This document shows, one piece after another, positions 54,127 through 64,000 of a DNA stretch of 64,000 nt. This stretch comes from Methylocystaceae bacterium (GTDB taxonomy: Bacteria > Pseudomonadota > Alphaproteobacteria > Rhizobiales > Beijerinckiaceae). Every line of letters begins with the position of its first letter. Position 1 is the first letter of the stretch. Both the position numbers and the translations under genes were made by a program. The stretch is taken from NCBI GenBank assembly GCA_009773555.1, contig WSXZ01000003.1:36001-100000 (forward strand), given 5' to 3'. The notes beneath the pieces are model-generated. The model made no database searches. It was not told the origin of the DNA and saw only the letters and a list, made by a program, of their open reading frames with translations.

Positions 54127-55284
54127 ATGAACGCGCCCGCCGCGCCCCTGGAAGATCGGGCGAATTCAACTCAAGTCGCGGCTGGCCGCGGCGTGCTTTC
54201 CAGCCGGCAGATTCAGGCGATGGCCGACGCCGGTCAGATCCGCCTCGCCGCGCCCTTGGCGCATGGGCAGATTCAGCCGGCCAGTCTCGATCTGCGGCTT
54301 GGCCCCAAGGCCTATCGCGTGCGCGCCAGTTTTCTGCCGGGAAAGCGCCGCAGCGTCGACGAGCTCCTCTCCGCGCTCAAATATGACGAGATGTCGCTGG
54401 AAGGCGACGGCGCCGTGCTGGAGCGCGGGTGCTTCTATGTCGTGCCGCTTCTGGAAAGCTTGGCGCTCGGCGACGCTGTCCTCGGCGCCGCCAATCCGAA
54501 AAGCTCGACGGGGCGACTCGATATTTTCACGCGGCTGATCACGGATCGCGGCGACCGGTTCGACGAGGTCGCCCCCGGCTATCACGGCCCGCTCTACGCC
54601 GAAGTGTCGCCGCGCAGCTTTTCGGTGCGCGTTCGCACCGGCACGCGATTGAACCAACTGCGTTTTCGCGCGCATGCGCAGAGCGACTCGCAGGGCGGGA
54701 CGCTCGGCGACGCGGCGCTCGCCGAACTGCATCGCACATCGCCGCTCGTCGACGGACCGCTCAATTTGCGGGATGGCGTCGTGCTGCGGGTTGCGCTCGA
54801 CGCGGATGCGTTCGGGGGAATCATCGGCTATCGCGCGCAGAAGCACACCGACGTCATCGACGTCGATCGCATCGCCGCCTATCGGATCGACGACTACTGG
54901 GAGCGTTTGCCGGCGCGTGACGGCCGGCTGATTCTCGATCCAGGCGATTTCTACATCCTCGCCTCGCACGAGCGCCTCGCCATTCCGCCCGATCTCGCCG
55001 CCGAAATGGCGCCGATGGACGCGGCGATCGGCGAGTTCCGGGTGCATTACGCGGGCTTCTTTGATCCAGGCTTCGGCGCCGGGCCCGACGGCCAACCGGG
55101 CGCCCGCGCCGTTCTCGAAGTGCGCTCGCGCGAAGTGCCCTTCATCCTCGAAGACGGCCAATTCATCGGCCGCCTGGTCTATGAACGCATGGCCGAAACT
55201 CCAAAGGCGCTTTACGGCCAAAGCGGCGTATCGAACTACCAGGGGCAGGGGCTCAAGCTCTCGAAACACTTCATGGCGGACTGA
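54127..55284 (+). CDS. dCTP deaminase-like protein, long double-domain form
   Basis: 385 residues from MNAPAAPLEDRANS at 54127. GQIQPASLDLRLGPKAYRVRASFLPG and later NPKSSTGRLDIFTRLITDRGDRFDEVAPGYHGPLYAEVSPRSFSVRVRTGTRLNQLRFR match the trimeric dUTPase/dCTP deaminase fold; a second half (IPPDLAAEMAPMDAAIGEFRVHYAGFFDPGFG..FIGRLVYERM) repeats it. The typical dCTP deaminase has about 190 residues, so this is the duplicated alphaproteobacterial form, which supplies dUTP for dTMP synthesis. No operon partner is evident. Confidence 0.88.
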   Translation: MNAPAAPLEDRANSTQVAAGRGVLSSRQIQAMADAGQIRLAAPLAHGQIQPASLDLRLGPKAYRVRASFLPGKRRSVDELLSALKYDEMSLEGDGAVLERGCFYVVPLLESLALGDAVLGAANPKSSTGRLDIFTRLITDRGDRFDEVAPGYHGPLYAEVSPRSFSVRVRTGTRLNQLRFRAHAQSDSQGGTLGDAALAELHRTSPLVDGPLNLRDGVVLRVALDADAFGGIIGYRAQKHTDVIDVDRIAAYRIDDYWERLPARDGRLILDPGDFYILASHERLAIPPDLAAEMAPMDAAIGEFRVHYAGFFDPGFGAGPDGQPGARAVLEVRSREVPFILEDGQFIGRLVYERMAETPKALYGQSGVSNYQGQGLKLSKHFMAD

Positions 55285-55318
55285 CCGTAGGGCCGCGAAA
55301 TTTAGGCAGGAGTCTGAT

Positions 55319-56320
55319 ATGCAGATTTCGATGGCGTCGCTGTTCGCCGCGATCGTTCTGGCCTGCGCGCCTGTGCTCGCCGCAGAGCGGGTCACGGTCG
55401 ATAATTTCAAGCGCGCGGAAACCGACTATTACATGCAGTCGAGGGCGGACGCGGGCTGCTTCGCAAAGCTCTGCAGCGAACGCGGACCGATGCCGGTCGA
55501 CAAGCAATCCGTCATTCGCCTCAATCGCGACACGCCCTATAGCAGCGGCGTATTCGACCTGACCTCGCCGGTGACGATCGTTCTGCCTGACGTCGGCAAG
55601 CGCTATCAATCGCTCGTCGTCATCAACGAGGATCATTACATCAAGCTCGTCGCTTACAAGCCGGGCCGCTACAAACTCACCCGCGACAAGATCGGCACGC
55701 GATACGCCGTGGTCATCGTTCGCACCTTCATGGATCCCAATGATCCGGCCGACATGGCCGCCGGCCACAAGGCGCAGGACGAGATCAAAGTCATCCAGGC
55801 CAGCCCGGGCAAACTCGAACTGCCGGATTGGGATCAGACCCAACGCGAGAAGCTGCATGACGCGCTGCTGGCGCTCACGCCTTTCGTCGGCGACAGCCGC
55901 CGCGCCTTTGGCGACGAGAAGGAGGTCGATCCGGTTCGCCATCTCATCATGACGGCGGCCGGCTGGGGCGGCAATCGCGAACAGGACGCGCTATATCTCA
56001 ACGTCACCCCGAAAGAGAACGATGGGAAGACGCCGTATACGCTGACCGTCGGAGACGTGCCGGTCGAGGGCTTCTGGTCGGTCACCGTCTACAACGCCAA
56101 AGGATTTTATGAGGCGCCGGAAAATGCGATCTCGGTGAACAACGTCACCGCGCACAAGGACAAGGATGGGAAAGTCACGATTCATTTCGGCGGCGATCCC
56201 AACGCGCCGAATTATCTGCGCATCATGCAGGGGTGGAATTATACTGTGCGCCTTTACCAACCGCGCGCGGCGGTGCTGGACGGCAAGTGGAAATTCCCCG
56301 AGGCGACGCCCAGCAAATAG
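55319..56320 (+). CDS. DUF1254/DUF1214 exported protein
   Basis: 333 residues from MQISMASLFAAIVLACAPVLAAERV at 55319, signal peptide. DUF1254 at about 28-150 (VDNFKRAETDYYMQSRADAGCFAKLCSERGPMPVDKQSVIRLNRDTPYSSGVFDLTSPVTIVLPDVGKRYQSLVVINEDHY) and DUF1214 after it (GDVPVEGFWSVTVYNAKGFYEAPENAISVNN, ending in NYTVRLYQPRAAVLDGKWKFP). Function unknown; often periplasmic. Lies 35 bases after the dCTP deaminase gene and 38 before the cytochrome, so the three may share a transcript. Confidence 0.9.
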   Translation: MQISMASLFAAIVLACAPVLAAERVTVDNFKRAETDYYMQSRADAGCFAKLCSERGPMPVDKQSVIRLNRDTPYSSGVFDLTSPVTIVLPDVGKRYQSLVVINEDHYIKLVAYKPGRYKLTRDKIGTRYAVVIVRTFMDPNDPADMAAGHKAQDEIKVIQASPGKLELPDWDQTQREKLHDALLALTPFVGDSRRAFGDEKEVDPVRHLIMTAAGWGGNREQDALYLNVTPKENDGKTPYTLTVGDVPVEGFWSVTVYNAKGFYEAPENAISVNNVTAHKDKDGKVTIHFGGDPNAPNYLRIMQGWNYTVRLYQPRAAVLDGKWKFPEATPSK

Positions 56321-56358
56321 CGAGTTTCTAAACTTGGACGTAAAAGCGGAGCGAATTC

Positions 56359-57357
56359 ATGCGTCAGGCATTTCTTTTAGCCGCGCTCTTCGCGCTCTCG
56401 CTCGCGACGTCCGTCGCCGCCGAAGAGCTTGGCGCATCGAGCCCGAAGTTCTGGTCGGTTCCGCAAGTCGACGCGCTGCCTTACGACGCGCATAGCCGGC
56501 TGATCCGCCACGGGCGCGATCTCATCACCGCGACCTATTCCCATATCGGTCCGGACATGCCCGACCGCGCGCAACGCTTTGCGGGCAACAATCTCGCCTG
56601 CGGCAACTGCCATCTCGACGCCGGCGTGAAGAAATTCGGTCTGCCGATTTTTGGCCTCTCCGAGGATTTCCCCGCCTATAGCGCGCGCGTCGGCGCGCAG
56701 ATCACGCTGCAGGAGCGCATCAACTCCTGCATGACGCGCAGCATGAACGGCCGCCCTTTGCCCGTTTCATCCGCGCCGATGCGCGCCATCGTCGCCTATA
56801 TTCAGTTTCTCTCGTCCGGCGTGCGCAAGGGCGAGAAGCTCTCCGGTCTCGGCGCGGGGACGATGCCGGAACTCGATCGCGCCGCGGATCCCGCGCGCGG
56901 GCACGACATCTATCAGGCGCGCTGCATCGGCTGCCACAACGTCGACGGCGCCGGCGTGCAGAACAGCCTGCCGGGGCTGGGCGCCGGCTACGCCTTTCCG
57001 CCGCTCTGGGGCTCGGACAGTTTTAATGACGGCGCCGGCATGGCGCGGCTGATCACGGCGGCGAACTTCATCCACTCCAACATGCCGGACGGCGTCGATT
57101 ATCTGCACCCGCGGCTCTCGCCCGAAGAGGCTTGGGACGTCGCCGCGCTGATGATCTCGAAGCCGAGGCCGCAGCGCGCGGGGTTAGACAAGGATTTTCC
57201 CGACCTTTTGAAAAAGCCGATCGACGCGCCTTACGGCCCCTATGCGGACGGCTTCTCAGAAGCGCAGCACAGATACGGGCCTTACGGCCCGATCCGCGCG
57301 AAGTTGCAAGAGATCGAGAAGGAGAAGGGCGAGGTGAGGAATCCGAATGTGAAGTAG
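56359..57357 (+). CDS. Dihaem c-type cytochrome, TsdA-like
   Basis: 332 residues with a signal peptide (MRQAFLLAALFALSLATSVAAEE). Two haem sites, ACGNCH and CIGCH. Between them RINSCMTRSMNGRPLPVSS matches the CxxRSMNG motif of TsdA thiosulphate dehydrogenases, where the cysteine can be a haem ligand. A tetrathionate-forming thiosulphate dehydrogenase or related periplasmic electron carrier is likely; the tail is lysine-rich. Confidence 0.85.
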   Translation: MRQAFLLAALFALSLATSVAAEELGASSPKFWSVPQVDALPYDAHSRLIRHGRDLITATYSHIGPDMPDRAQRFAGNNLACGNCHLDAGVKKFGLPIFGLSEDFPAYSARVGAQITLQERINSCMTRSMNGRPLPVSSAPMRAIVAYIQFLSSGVRKGEKLSGLGAGTMPELDRAADPARGHDIYQARCIGCHNVDGAGVQNSLPGLGAGYAFPPLWGSDSFNDGAGMARLITAANFIHSNMPDGVDYLHPRLSPEEAWDVAALMISKPRPQRAGLDKDFPDLLKKPIDAPYGPYADGFSEAQHRYGPYGPIRAKLQEIEKEKGEVRNPNVK

Positions 57358-57500
57358 CCGCAAACAGATGAGGTCGGGTAACGCGTCGCAACTGCGCGTC
57401 GGAGAACCGAAGGGTCCTCCGCAAAAGGCGCCGACTCATGGAGCGATCAATCTCGCAAAAGTCTGGGAGTGAGCGCTCTGTTGGCCGTGGCTAGGCGGCA

Positions 57501-58049
57501 TCAACGGAATTCGGCAAGGCGCACCGGCGGGCTTTCAGCATTGATCATGGCTTGGACCATGGCTTGGCCATGTGCGTCGCCGCGGCTTATCGTGACAACC
57601 TGCCACGCACGAGAGCTGTGGGTGGCCAGAAGTTTGTTCGCGTCGTAGACCGCGTCGTGACTGGGGCATTCAAAAGTCATCGACACTCGAACGCCCTCGT
57701 CATTGCCGGGATCCTCGCCGGAGCGCTCGACCTTACCTGGACACGGCGTTCCATCCCCGCCGCGCATTGTGATGCGATTGGCGACAAATCTGCCGATCTC
57801 CAGCTCCAAAGCGCCGGAGACGGATAGATCGACTCCTCGTCGTTCGTTGAATGACTTTTGAAACATCTCTTCGAAGTCAGACGCGAGGATGCTCACATCA
57901 ACCGCGTATCCACGGCTGGTCTCAACGATCTTTGCAGTGGAGATATCCTTCTGAAGATAGTTTCCAGGTTCTTCAGCGGCCGCCGTCAGGGCGGCGCCCG
58001 CGACCGCCATAGCGGCTGACACCAAGGGAATCAGAGCGAGTCTTCGCAC
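57501..58049 (-). CDS. Hypothetical exported protein
   Basis: 182 residues, signal peptide MRRLALIPLVSAAMAVAGAALTAAAEE. The mature part is beta-rich (GYAVDVSILASDFEEMFQKSFNERRGVDLSVSGALELEIGRFVANRITMRG, RVSMTFECPSHDAVYDANKLLATHSSRAWQVVTISRG) with two cysteines (TPCPGK and FECPS). Near the end there is a small repeat QAMVQAM. No family recognised. Confidence 0.6.
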   Translation of the reverse strand: MRRLALIPLVSAAMAVAGAALTAAAEEPGNYLQKDISTAKIVETSRGYAVDVSILASDFEEMFQKSFNERRGVDLSVSGALELEIGRFVANRITMRGGDGTPCPGKVERSGEDPGNDEGVRVSMTFECPSHDAVYDANKLLATHSSRAWQVVTISRGDAHGQAMVQAMINAESPPVRLAEFR

Positions 58050-58099
58050 TGCCTGCTCTCAGCTACGAGAGTTTGAAAGCTGCTGTCGGATCACCGAGC

Positions 58100-58207
58100 C
58101 TATTTCTGATTTCGATGCCGACTTTCGATCACCGCCACGATGATTCCGCCAATGATTAGGGCGATCCAAGTGAGGATGACGAACAGCCAAGTTTCCCTGC
58201 TCCACAT
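58100..58207 (-). CDS. Small single-helix membrane protein
   Basis: 35 residues, MWSRETWLFVILTWIALIIG continuing GIIVAVIESRHRNQK, one strong membrane helix and a basic tail. AAGGAG lies seven bases before the ATG, which makes it convincing despite its length. Function unknown. The 214 bases between it and the tRNA hold nothing I can support. Confidence 0.65.
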   Translation of the reverse strand: MWSRETWLFVILTWIALIIGGIIVAVIESRHRNQK

Positions 58208-58421
58208 TCGAGGCTCCTTGAATAAAGGCTCAGCCTATTGCCGCACGATATGATCAATTATATAGTTGGTCATACTAGATCTGAGAAATTTGTTCCGTCA
58301 AGGAAGGGCATTTTCTTCCTTCGAGACGCCTTTCGGCGCTCCTCAAGATGAGGCAGGCCTCCGCTCGCCTCACACGCTGGTCCGTTGAAACGCGCCGCCA
58401 GCCGCGTTACACAAGAAGCAC

Positions 58422-58496
58422 GCGGGCGTAGTTCAGAGGTAGAACGTCAGCTTCCCAAGCTGAATGTCGTGGGTTCGATTCCCATCGCCCGCTCCA
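58422..58496 (+). tRNA. tRNA-Gly (anticodon CCC)
   Basis: Cloverleaf of 75 bases including an encoded CCA end. Acceptor stem GCGGGCG/CGCCCGC, T-loop GGTTCGATTCCC, D-arm GTTCAGAGGTAGAAC, and the anticodon stem-loop TCAGC-TTCCCAA-GCTGA with CCC in the loop, which reads GGG glycine codons. Confidence 0.95.
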
Positions 58497-58549
58497 ATCT
58501 CCCCCAACCATGCGAAAATCAGCTCGCCGCCGCTGGCCGCCGCGGTTGA

Positions 58550-60582
<2,033 letters not shown>

Positions 60583-60587
60583 AGTTT

Positions 60588-60667
60588 CGTCATTGCCAGC
60601 GAAGCGAAGCAATCGAGGCATTGGTGGGCGGCTGGATTGCTTCGTCGCTGCGCTCCTCGCAATGACG
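60588..60667. repeat. REP-like intergenic palindrome
   Basis: CGTCATTGCCAGCGAAGCG at the left pairs with CGCTCCTCGCAATGACG at the right, with a central AAGCAATC/GATTGCTT stem. This repetitive extragenic palindrome type occurs in many Hyphomicrobiales. It sits between cmk and the broken gluQRS and overlaps that gene's proposed start. Confidence 0.85.
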
Positions 60668-61538
60668 TCGGGAGTGACAGCGGATAGCCAGCGCGTCTTC
60701 CGCTTTGCGCCGTCGCCGAACGGCTATTTGCATCTTGGCCACGCCTATTCGGCGCTTCTGAATTTCGATCTCGCGCGCCAATGCGGCGGGCGCTTGGTTC
60801 GAGGCGGCGATCTATGAAGATCTCGCCTGGCTCGGGCTCGATTGGGAGCGGCCGGTCCGCCGCCAGTCCGAGCATTTCGGCGCCTACGCCCGCGTGCTGG
60901 AGCGCCTGGATGCGATGGGGCTCGTTTACGCCTGCGATTGCAAGCGTTCCGACATCGAGCGGATTGCGGCTGGCAAGCAAGGCTGGCCGCGCGACCCGGA
61001 TGGCTCGCCGCTCTATCCGGGGACATGTCGCGTTAAACCGCGCCGTAAGGCTCGCGAGGTTCTCGCAAAGGGCGGCGTCGCGCTGCGGCTCGACATGCGC
61101 ATGGCGTCGACGCTCGCGGGGCAGGGGCTGATGTGGCGGGAATTCGGGGCGCTCCCGCGGGCGGAGCGAAGCGATCCGGCCGCTTCGCCTCGCGATGACG
61201 GAGAAGGGAGGCTTGTTCCCGCCGATCCGGCGGAGTGGGGCGACGTCGTCCTCGCGCGCAAGGATACGCCAGCGAGCTATCATATCGCCGTCGTCGTCGA
61301 CGATGCGCTGCAGGGCGTAACCGACGTGGTGCGCGGCAAGGATCTGTTTGAGGCGACGAGCCTGCATCGCCTGCTGCAACGCCTGCTCGACCTGCCGGCG
61401 CCGAATTATCGTCACCACGGCCTCGTTCTGGACGAGAAGGGCGAGAAGCTTTCGAAGAGCGTCGCCTCGACGGCGCTGCGCGCCTTGCGTGCGGAAGGCT
61501 GGACGCCAGCCGACGTGCGCCGGCGAATAGGGTTGTAG
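60662..61538 (+). pseudogene. gluQRS: Glutamyl-Q tRNA(Asp) synthetase, broken by internal deletion and frameshift
   Basis: The first frame gives [33 protein letters not shown], the class I synthetase start with the HIGH-like HLGH. Near 60793-60795 the frame is lost. In the second frame [27 protein letters not shown] continues the enzyme with the zinc-region-like CDCKRSD and SYHIAVVVDDALQGVTDVVRGKDL and the KMSKS-like KLSKS, ending at 61538. About 15 codons that normally carry the LLRIEDID-x-x-R segment, part of the amino-acid/ATP site, are missing along with the frame. The family modifies the queuosine of tRNA-Asp and is dispensable. The start codon is uncertain because the REP element overlaps it. 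Confidence 0.85.
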
Positions 61539-61548
61539 AGCGTAGAGC

Positions 61549-61746
61549 CTACTTTGCGGGCATTCGCCGTCTCGGAGTCATTCGAAGATGTGATTCCGAG
61601 CCGCCGAGTCGCGCCAGGCGTCGGGCGCTCTCTCGCTCAAGGAGCGCCTTGAGCGCTTCGCGAACCAGCGCGGATTTGTCCGTAAGTCCCATTAAATCTG
61701 CTGCCTTGGCGACGAGTTCATCGTCCAGCGTAATTCTCGCACGCAT
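61549..61746 (-). CDS. vapB: VapB family antitoxin, orphan
   Basis: 65 residues, MRARITLDDELVAKAADLMGLTDKSALVREALKALLERESARRLARLGGSESHLRMTPRRRMPAK. Ribbon-helix-helix DNA-binding fold with the toxin-binding tail RRLARLGGSE of the VapB/DUF2191 type. No vapC follows: the downstream neighbour is the convergent gluQRS stop, 11 bases away, so the antitoxin is alone. Confidence 0.8.
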   Translation of the reverse strand: MRARITLDDELVAKAADLMGLTDKSALVREALKALLERESARRLARLGGSESHLRMTPRRRMPAK

Positions 61747-61896
61747 GTGCGCTCCTGTTATTCAGATAGGAAAGCAGCATCTGATGCCTCTAACGACGGA
61801 GGCGACCGCGACTTCATGTGCGTCGGCGCACGAACATTTTCTCCGGCTCCAGATAGCCTTGGATCATCGAATTGCGAAGCGGCAAGGGAGAGCGAA

Positions 61897-62163
61897 ATGT
61901 TCGAGACCATCCAAAGCCTGATCGACCAGGAAGGCCAGATCTGCGTTCCGGCGCGCCATCTGACTCCGCGCGCCAATCTCTACGAACTGGGGATGACGCC
62001 CTATACGGCGATCCGCCTGCTGCTCGCGATCGAGCGCGACTTTCGCATCGAATTCCCGCGCGACTCGCTCAATCGCCAGACGATGGCGACGATGGAGAAT
62101 ATTGTCCGCGCCATTCGCGCCGCCCAGTTCGCTCCCGCCTATGAATGGCTCCAGGCGGCCTAA
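61897..62163 (+). CDS. Acyl-carrier-protein-like protein lacking the attachment serine
   Basis: 88 residues: MFETIQSLIDQEGQICVPARHLTPRANLYELGMTPYTAIRLLLAIERDFRIEFPRDSLNRQTMATMENIVRAI. Helices match an acyl carrier protein, but the usual LG-DS-L has become LGMTPYTA, with T-P where DS should be, so the phosphopantetheine serine is missing at the expected place. AGGGAG lies ten bases upstream. Similar serine-less carriers exist in Hyphomicrobiales; function unknown. Confidence 0.7.
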   Translation: MFETIQSLIDQEGQICVPARHLTPRANLYELGMTPYTAIRLLLAIERDFRIEFPRDSLNRQTMATMENIVRAIRAAQFAPAYEWLQAA

Positions 62164-62213
62164 AAGAGGCGATTCGGGCCGGCAGCGCCGAGGCGACAAC
62201 TACAGATCGAAGC

Positions 62214-64000
62214 TTACCGGGCCTGACGAGTCGCCACTTTGGCGCTGTTGTTCGGCGCCTTCGCCATCAGCGAATCAATGCGATCGCGCTCTTTCCTGAA
62301 TTCGGCGAGAAGCCGGCCCTCGATCTCGCGCGTGCGCGCCAGCTTGACGCGCATCGGATCGACGAAATGGCCATTGACCATCACCTCGTAGTGAAGGTGC
62401 GGTCCGGTCGACAATCCGGTCGAGCCGAGGAAGCCGATCACTTGGCCCTGCTTGACCCGCATGCCTTCCTTCACGCTGCGCGCAAAGCCCGACATGTGAT
62501 TGTAGGTGGTGATGTAGCCGTTGGCGTGCTGGATCTCGACGCGCCGACCATAGCCCGAATCCCACTGCGCCTTGATGACCGTGCCATTGCCGGCGGCGAG
62601 AATCGGCGTGCCGATCGGCGCAGCCCAGTCGACGCCCGTGTGCATCTTGTAGTAGCCGAGGATCGGATGGCGGCGCATGCCGAAGCCTGAGCGCGTCTCG
62701 CCGATGGCGATCGGCTTACGCACAAGGAATTTGCGGCTCGATCGGCCGTTCTCGTCGTAGTAGTCGAGCAGCCCGTCGTCGGGCGTAAAGAAGCGATAGT
62801 AGCGATATGTTTCGTTACGAGTCGTCAGAGACGCATAGAGCAGCGCGTCGCGACCCGCGCTCGCGCCGTCCTCCGCTTCGTCGTAGAAGATGTCGAACGT
62901 ATCGCCGCCCGAGACGCCGCGCTGCAGATCGGCGTCATTCGCGAAAACCCGGACGAGCTCATTGATGATCGGCCGCGGGATCTGCTGCTTGAGAGCGGTT
63001 TCATATAGGGAATCGTAAAGGCGCATGGCGCCTTCATCTTCCTCGCCCTCAATGTGCGACTTCGACCGGCCATTGTTGGCGAGAGACGTGGGCGCCGTCG
63101 GCGTCTGCATAAATGCGCCCCTGTCGGTCGCAGCGACGACCGATTCGATCGTTTCATCGTTGTAAACCGACATGCGGGCGAGCTGCATGTTCTTGCCGGA
63201 GCCGTCGAAGTCGGCGAAGAGCAGCTTGACGCGCTGGCCTTCACGCACCGGTTCGCCGCGCTTGTTCTTGAAAGCGGCGGCGACTGCGGCCGCCCGGGCT
63301 CTGGGCACGTCGACGCTGTCCAGAACGTCGGCGAGCGTCTGTCCCCGCTTCACGACGACAAGCTTCTCTTCCATCTGCGTCGGCTGCGGTGTGTCGCGCG
63401 GCGCGACGGTGACGTTTTCCGCCACCATGCGCACTTCGATGCCGGAGAAGGGCGTGAGCGACCCGCCGGGCGTCGCATAGGCGAGCGCGAGGGGGTCGAT
63501 CGCCGCCCGGCTCGTTCGCGTGAGCAGCATCTGGCCGGGCAGGGGCAGCGCTGAAGATTGTGGTCCCGCGGCGAGGCTGGATTTGACCTGCTCAATCACC
63601 TGCGCCTGCGCTTCATCAAGCGTCAACTGAGCGCTCTGGGCCGTCGCCGCAACGGCGGCGAGGTCCCGGGTCTCGAACGAGACTTCCGCCAAATCGGGAG
63701 CGAGATCGGCGTCCGCGGCGTTTTCGGGGGCGCGGGCGTCGGTCATCAGCTTCAGCGGATTATAGGGAGGCACTTCCCCTGCAAAGCTCGACGGCGCGAG
63801 CGCCAGGGTCGCCGCGACCCGCGTGAAGGCGCGGTTGCGCACGACCTCCTTGTCGCCCGCCCGCGAGGTGGTCGCGGCGCGAAAGGTCTGCTTGGCCGCG
63901 ACCACGTCGACCGCGCGCATCAGCCGGTCGCCCTTCTTGGGATTGACGGTCTGCTGCTCATCCGCCTCGGCGCCGCGCGCCGTCTGAGCGCGGGTCGGCG
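62214..64000 (-). CDS. M23 family peptidoglycan metallopeptidase (5' end beyond window)
   Basis: At least 595 residues; the frame continues past position 64000 (PTRAQTARGAE, DEQQTVNPKKGDRLMRAVDVV), so the N-terminus is not in this window. The C-terminal domain has the zinc motifs of M23 peptidases: GFGMRRHPILGYYKMHTGVDWAAPIGTPILAAGNGTVI (H and D ligands) and TGLSTGPHLHYEVMVNG (H-x-H). The middle carries a LysM/OapA-like region (VVKRGQTLADVLDSVDVPRARA). It cleaves peptide cross-bridges in cell-wall remodelling. Confidence 0.93.
   Translation of the reverse strand, partial: PTRAQTARGAEADEQQTVNPKKGDRLMRAVDVVAAKQTFRAATTSRAGDKEVVRNRAFTRVAATLALAPSSFAGEVPPYNPLKLMTDARAPENAADADLAPDLAEVSFETRDLAAVAATAQSAQLTLDEAQAQVIEQVKSSLAAGPQSSALPLPGQMLLTRTSRAAIDPLALAYATPGGSLTPFSGIEVRMVAENVTVAPRDTPQPTQMEEKLVVVKRGQTLADVLDSVDVPRARAAAVAAAFKNKRGEPVREGQRVKLLFADFDGSGKNMQLARMSVYNDETIESVVAATDRGAFMQTPTAPTSLANNGRSKSHIEGEEDEGAMRLYDSLYETALKQQIPRPIINELVRVFANDADLQRGVSGGDTFDIFYDEAEDGASAGRDALLYASLTTRNETYRYYRFFTPDDGLLDYYDENGRSSRKFLVRKPIAIGETRSGFGMRRHPILGYYKMHTGVDWAAPIGTPILAAGNGTVIKAQWDSGYGRRVEIQHANGYITTYNHMSGFARSVKEGMRVKQGQVIGFLGSTGLSTGPHLHYEVMVNGHFVDPMRVKLARTREIEGRLLAEFRKERDRIDSLMAKAPNNSAKVATRQAR

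Overview
The window is a GC-rich (AT-rich only in one short island) piece of a bacterial chromosome. Gene content and control elements point to an alphaproteobacterium of the order Hyphomicrobiales: an ActS/ActR (RegB/RegA) redox two-component pair, MmcB, an alphaproteobacterial SAM-II riboswitch before metZ, a sigma-F/NrsF pair with bufferin genes, GANTC sites upstream of dnaA, and the rpsT-dnaA order. A methanotroph such as Methylocystis is my best guess from overall resemblance, but no methane-oxidation gene is present, so genus is inference only.

Layout. 0-4 kb: TonB siderophore receptor plus PepSY membrane protein (iron uptake). 4-8 kb: DUF1398 protein, MarR regulator with a 15-bp-arm palindromic operator, cold-shock gene cspA and a run of small conserved proteins, some too short for usual gene calling. 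7.8-12.3 kb: a metal-stress module, bufA1-bufB-bufC-doxX, sigF-nrsF and bufA2, with two matching GTAACC-N16-CGAA promoters. 12.5-19.3 kb: a three-domain glutaminase (glutaminase-STAS-cNMP), a GYD protein and an RND efflux pair. 19.4-23 kb: ferredoxin-like protein, divergent glyA, then a scarred accessory island (orphan parD, truncated parE, a glyA 5' remnant, and an AT-rich HEPN-motif gene inserted right behind gyrB). 23-35 kb: gyrB, alcohol dehydrogenase, broken recF, DUF3124, coaBC-dut-rrf2, broken enoyl-CoA hydratase, rpsT, dnaA. 35-46 kb: potF-like protein, mmcB, actR/actS, the complex-I-assembly-like pair next to secF-secD-yajC, a glycine/tryptophan-rich secreted protein, argE, apaG. 46-51 kb: a second TonB receptor flanked by three related cysteine-containing DUF2946-like small proteins. 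51-58 kb: metZ with SAM-II riboswitch, vanadium haloperoxidase-like protein, dCTP deaminase-like protein, DUF1254 protein, TsdA-like dihaem cytochrome, small exported and membrane proteins, tRNA-Gly. 58.6-64 kb: aroA-cmk, broken gluQRS, orphan vapB, a serine-less acyl-carrier-like protein, and an M23 peptidase running off the window edge.

Most notable: (1) the sigma-F bufferin regulon with visible promoters on both bufA genes; (2) the TonB/triple-DUF2946 locus as a candidate undescribed metal or metallophore uptake system; (3) the AT-rich HEPN gene in a scarred island; (4) three dispensable genes (recF, an enoyl-CoA hydratase, gluQRS) carrying the same kind of lesion, a short internal deletion with a frameshift, which is either real gene decay or a systematic assembly artefact.
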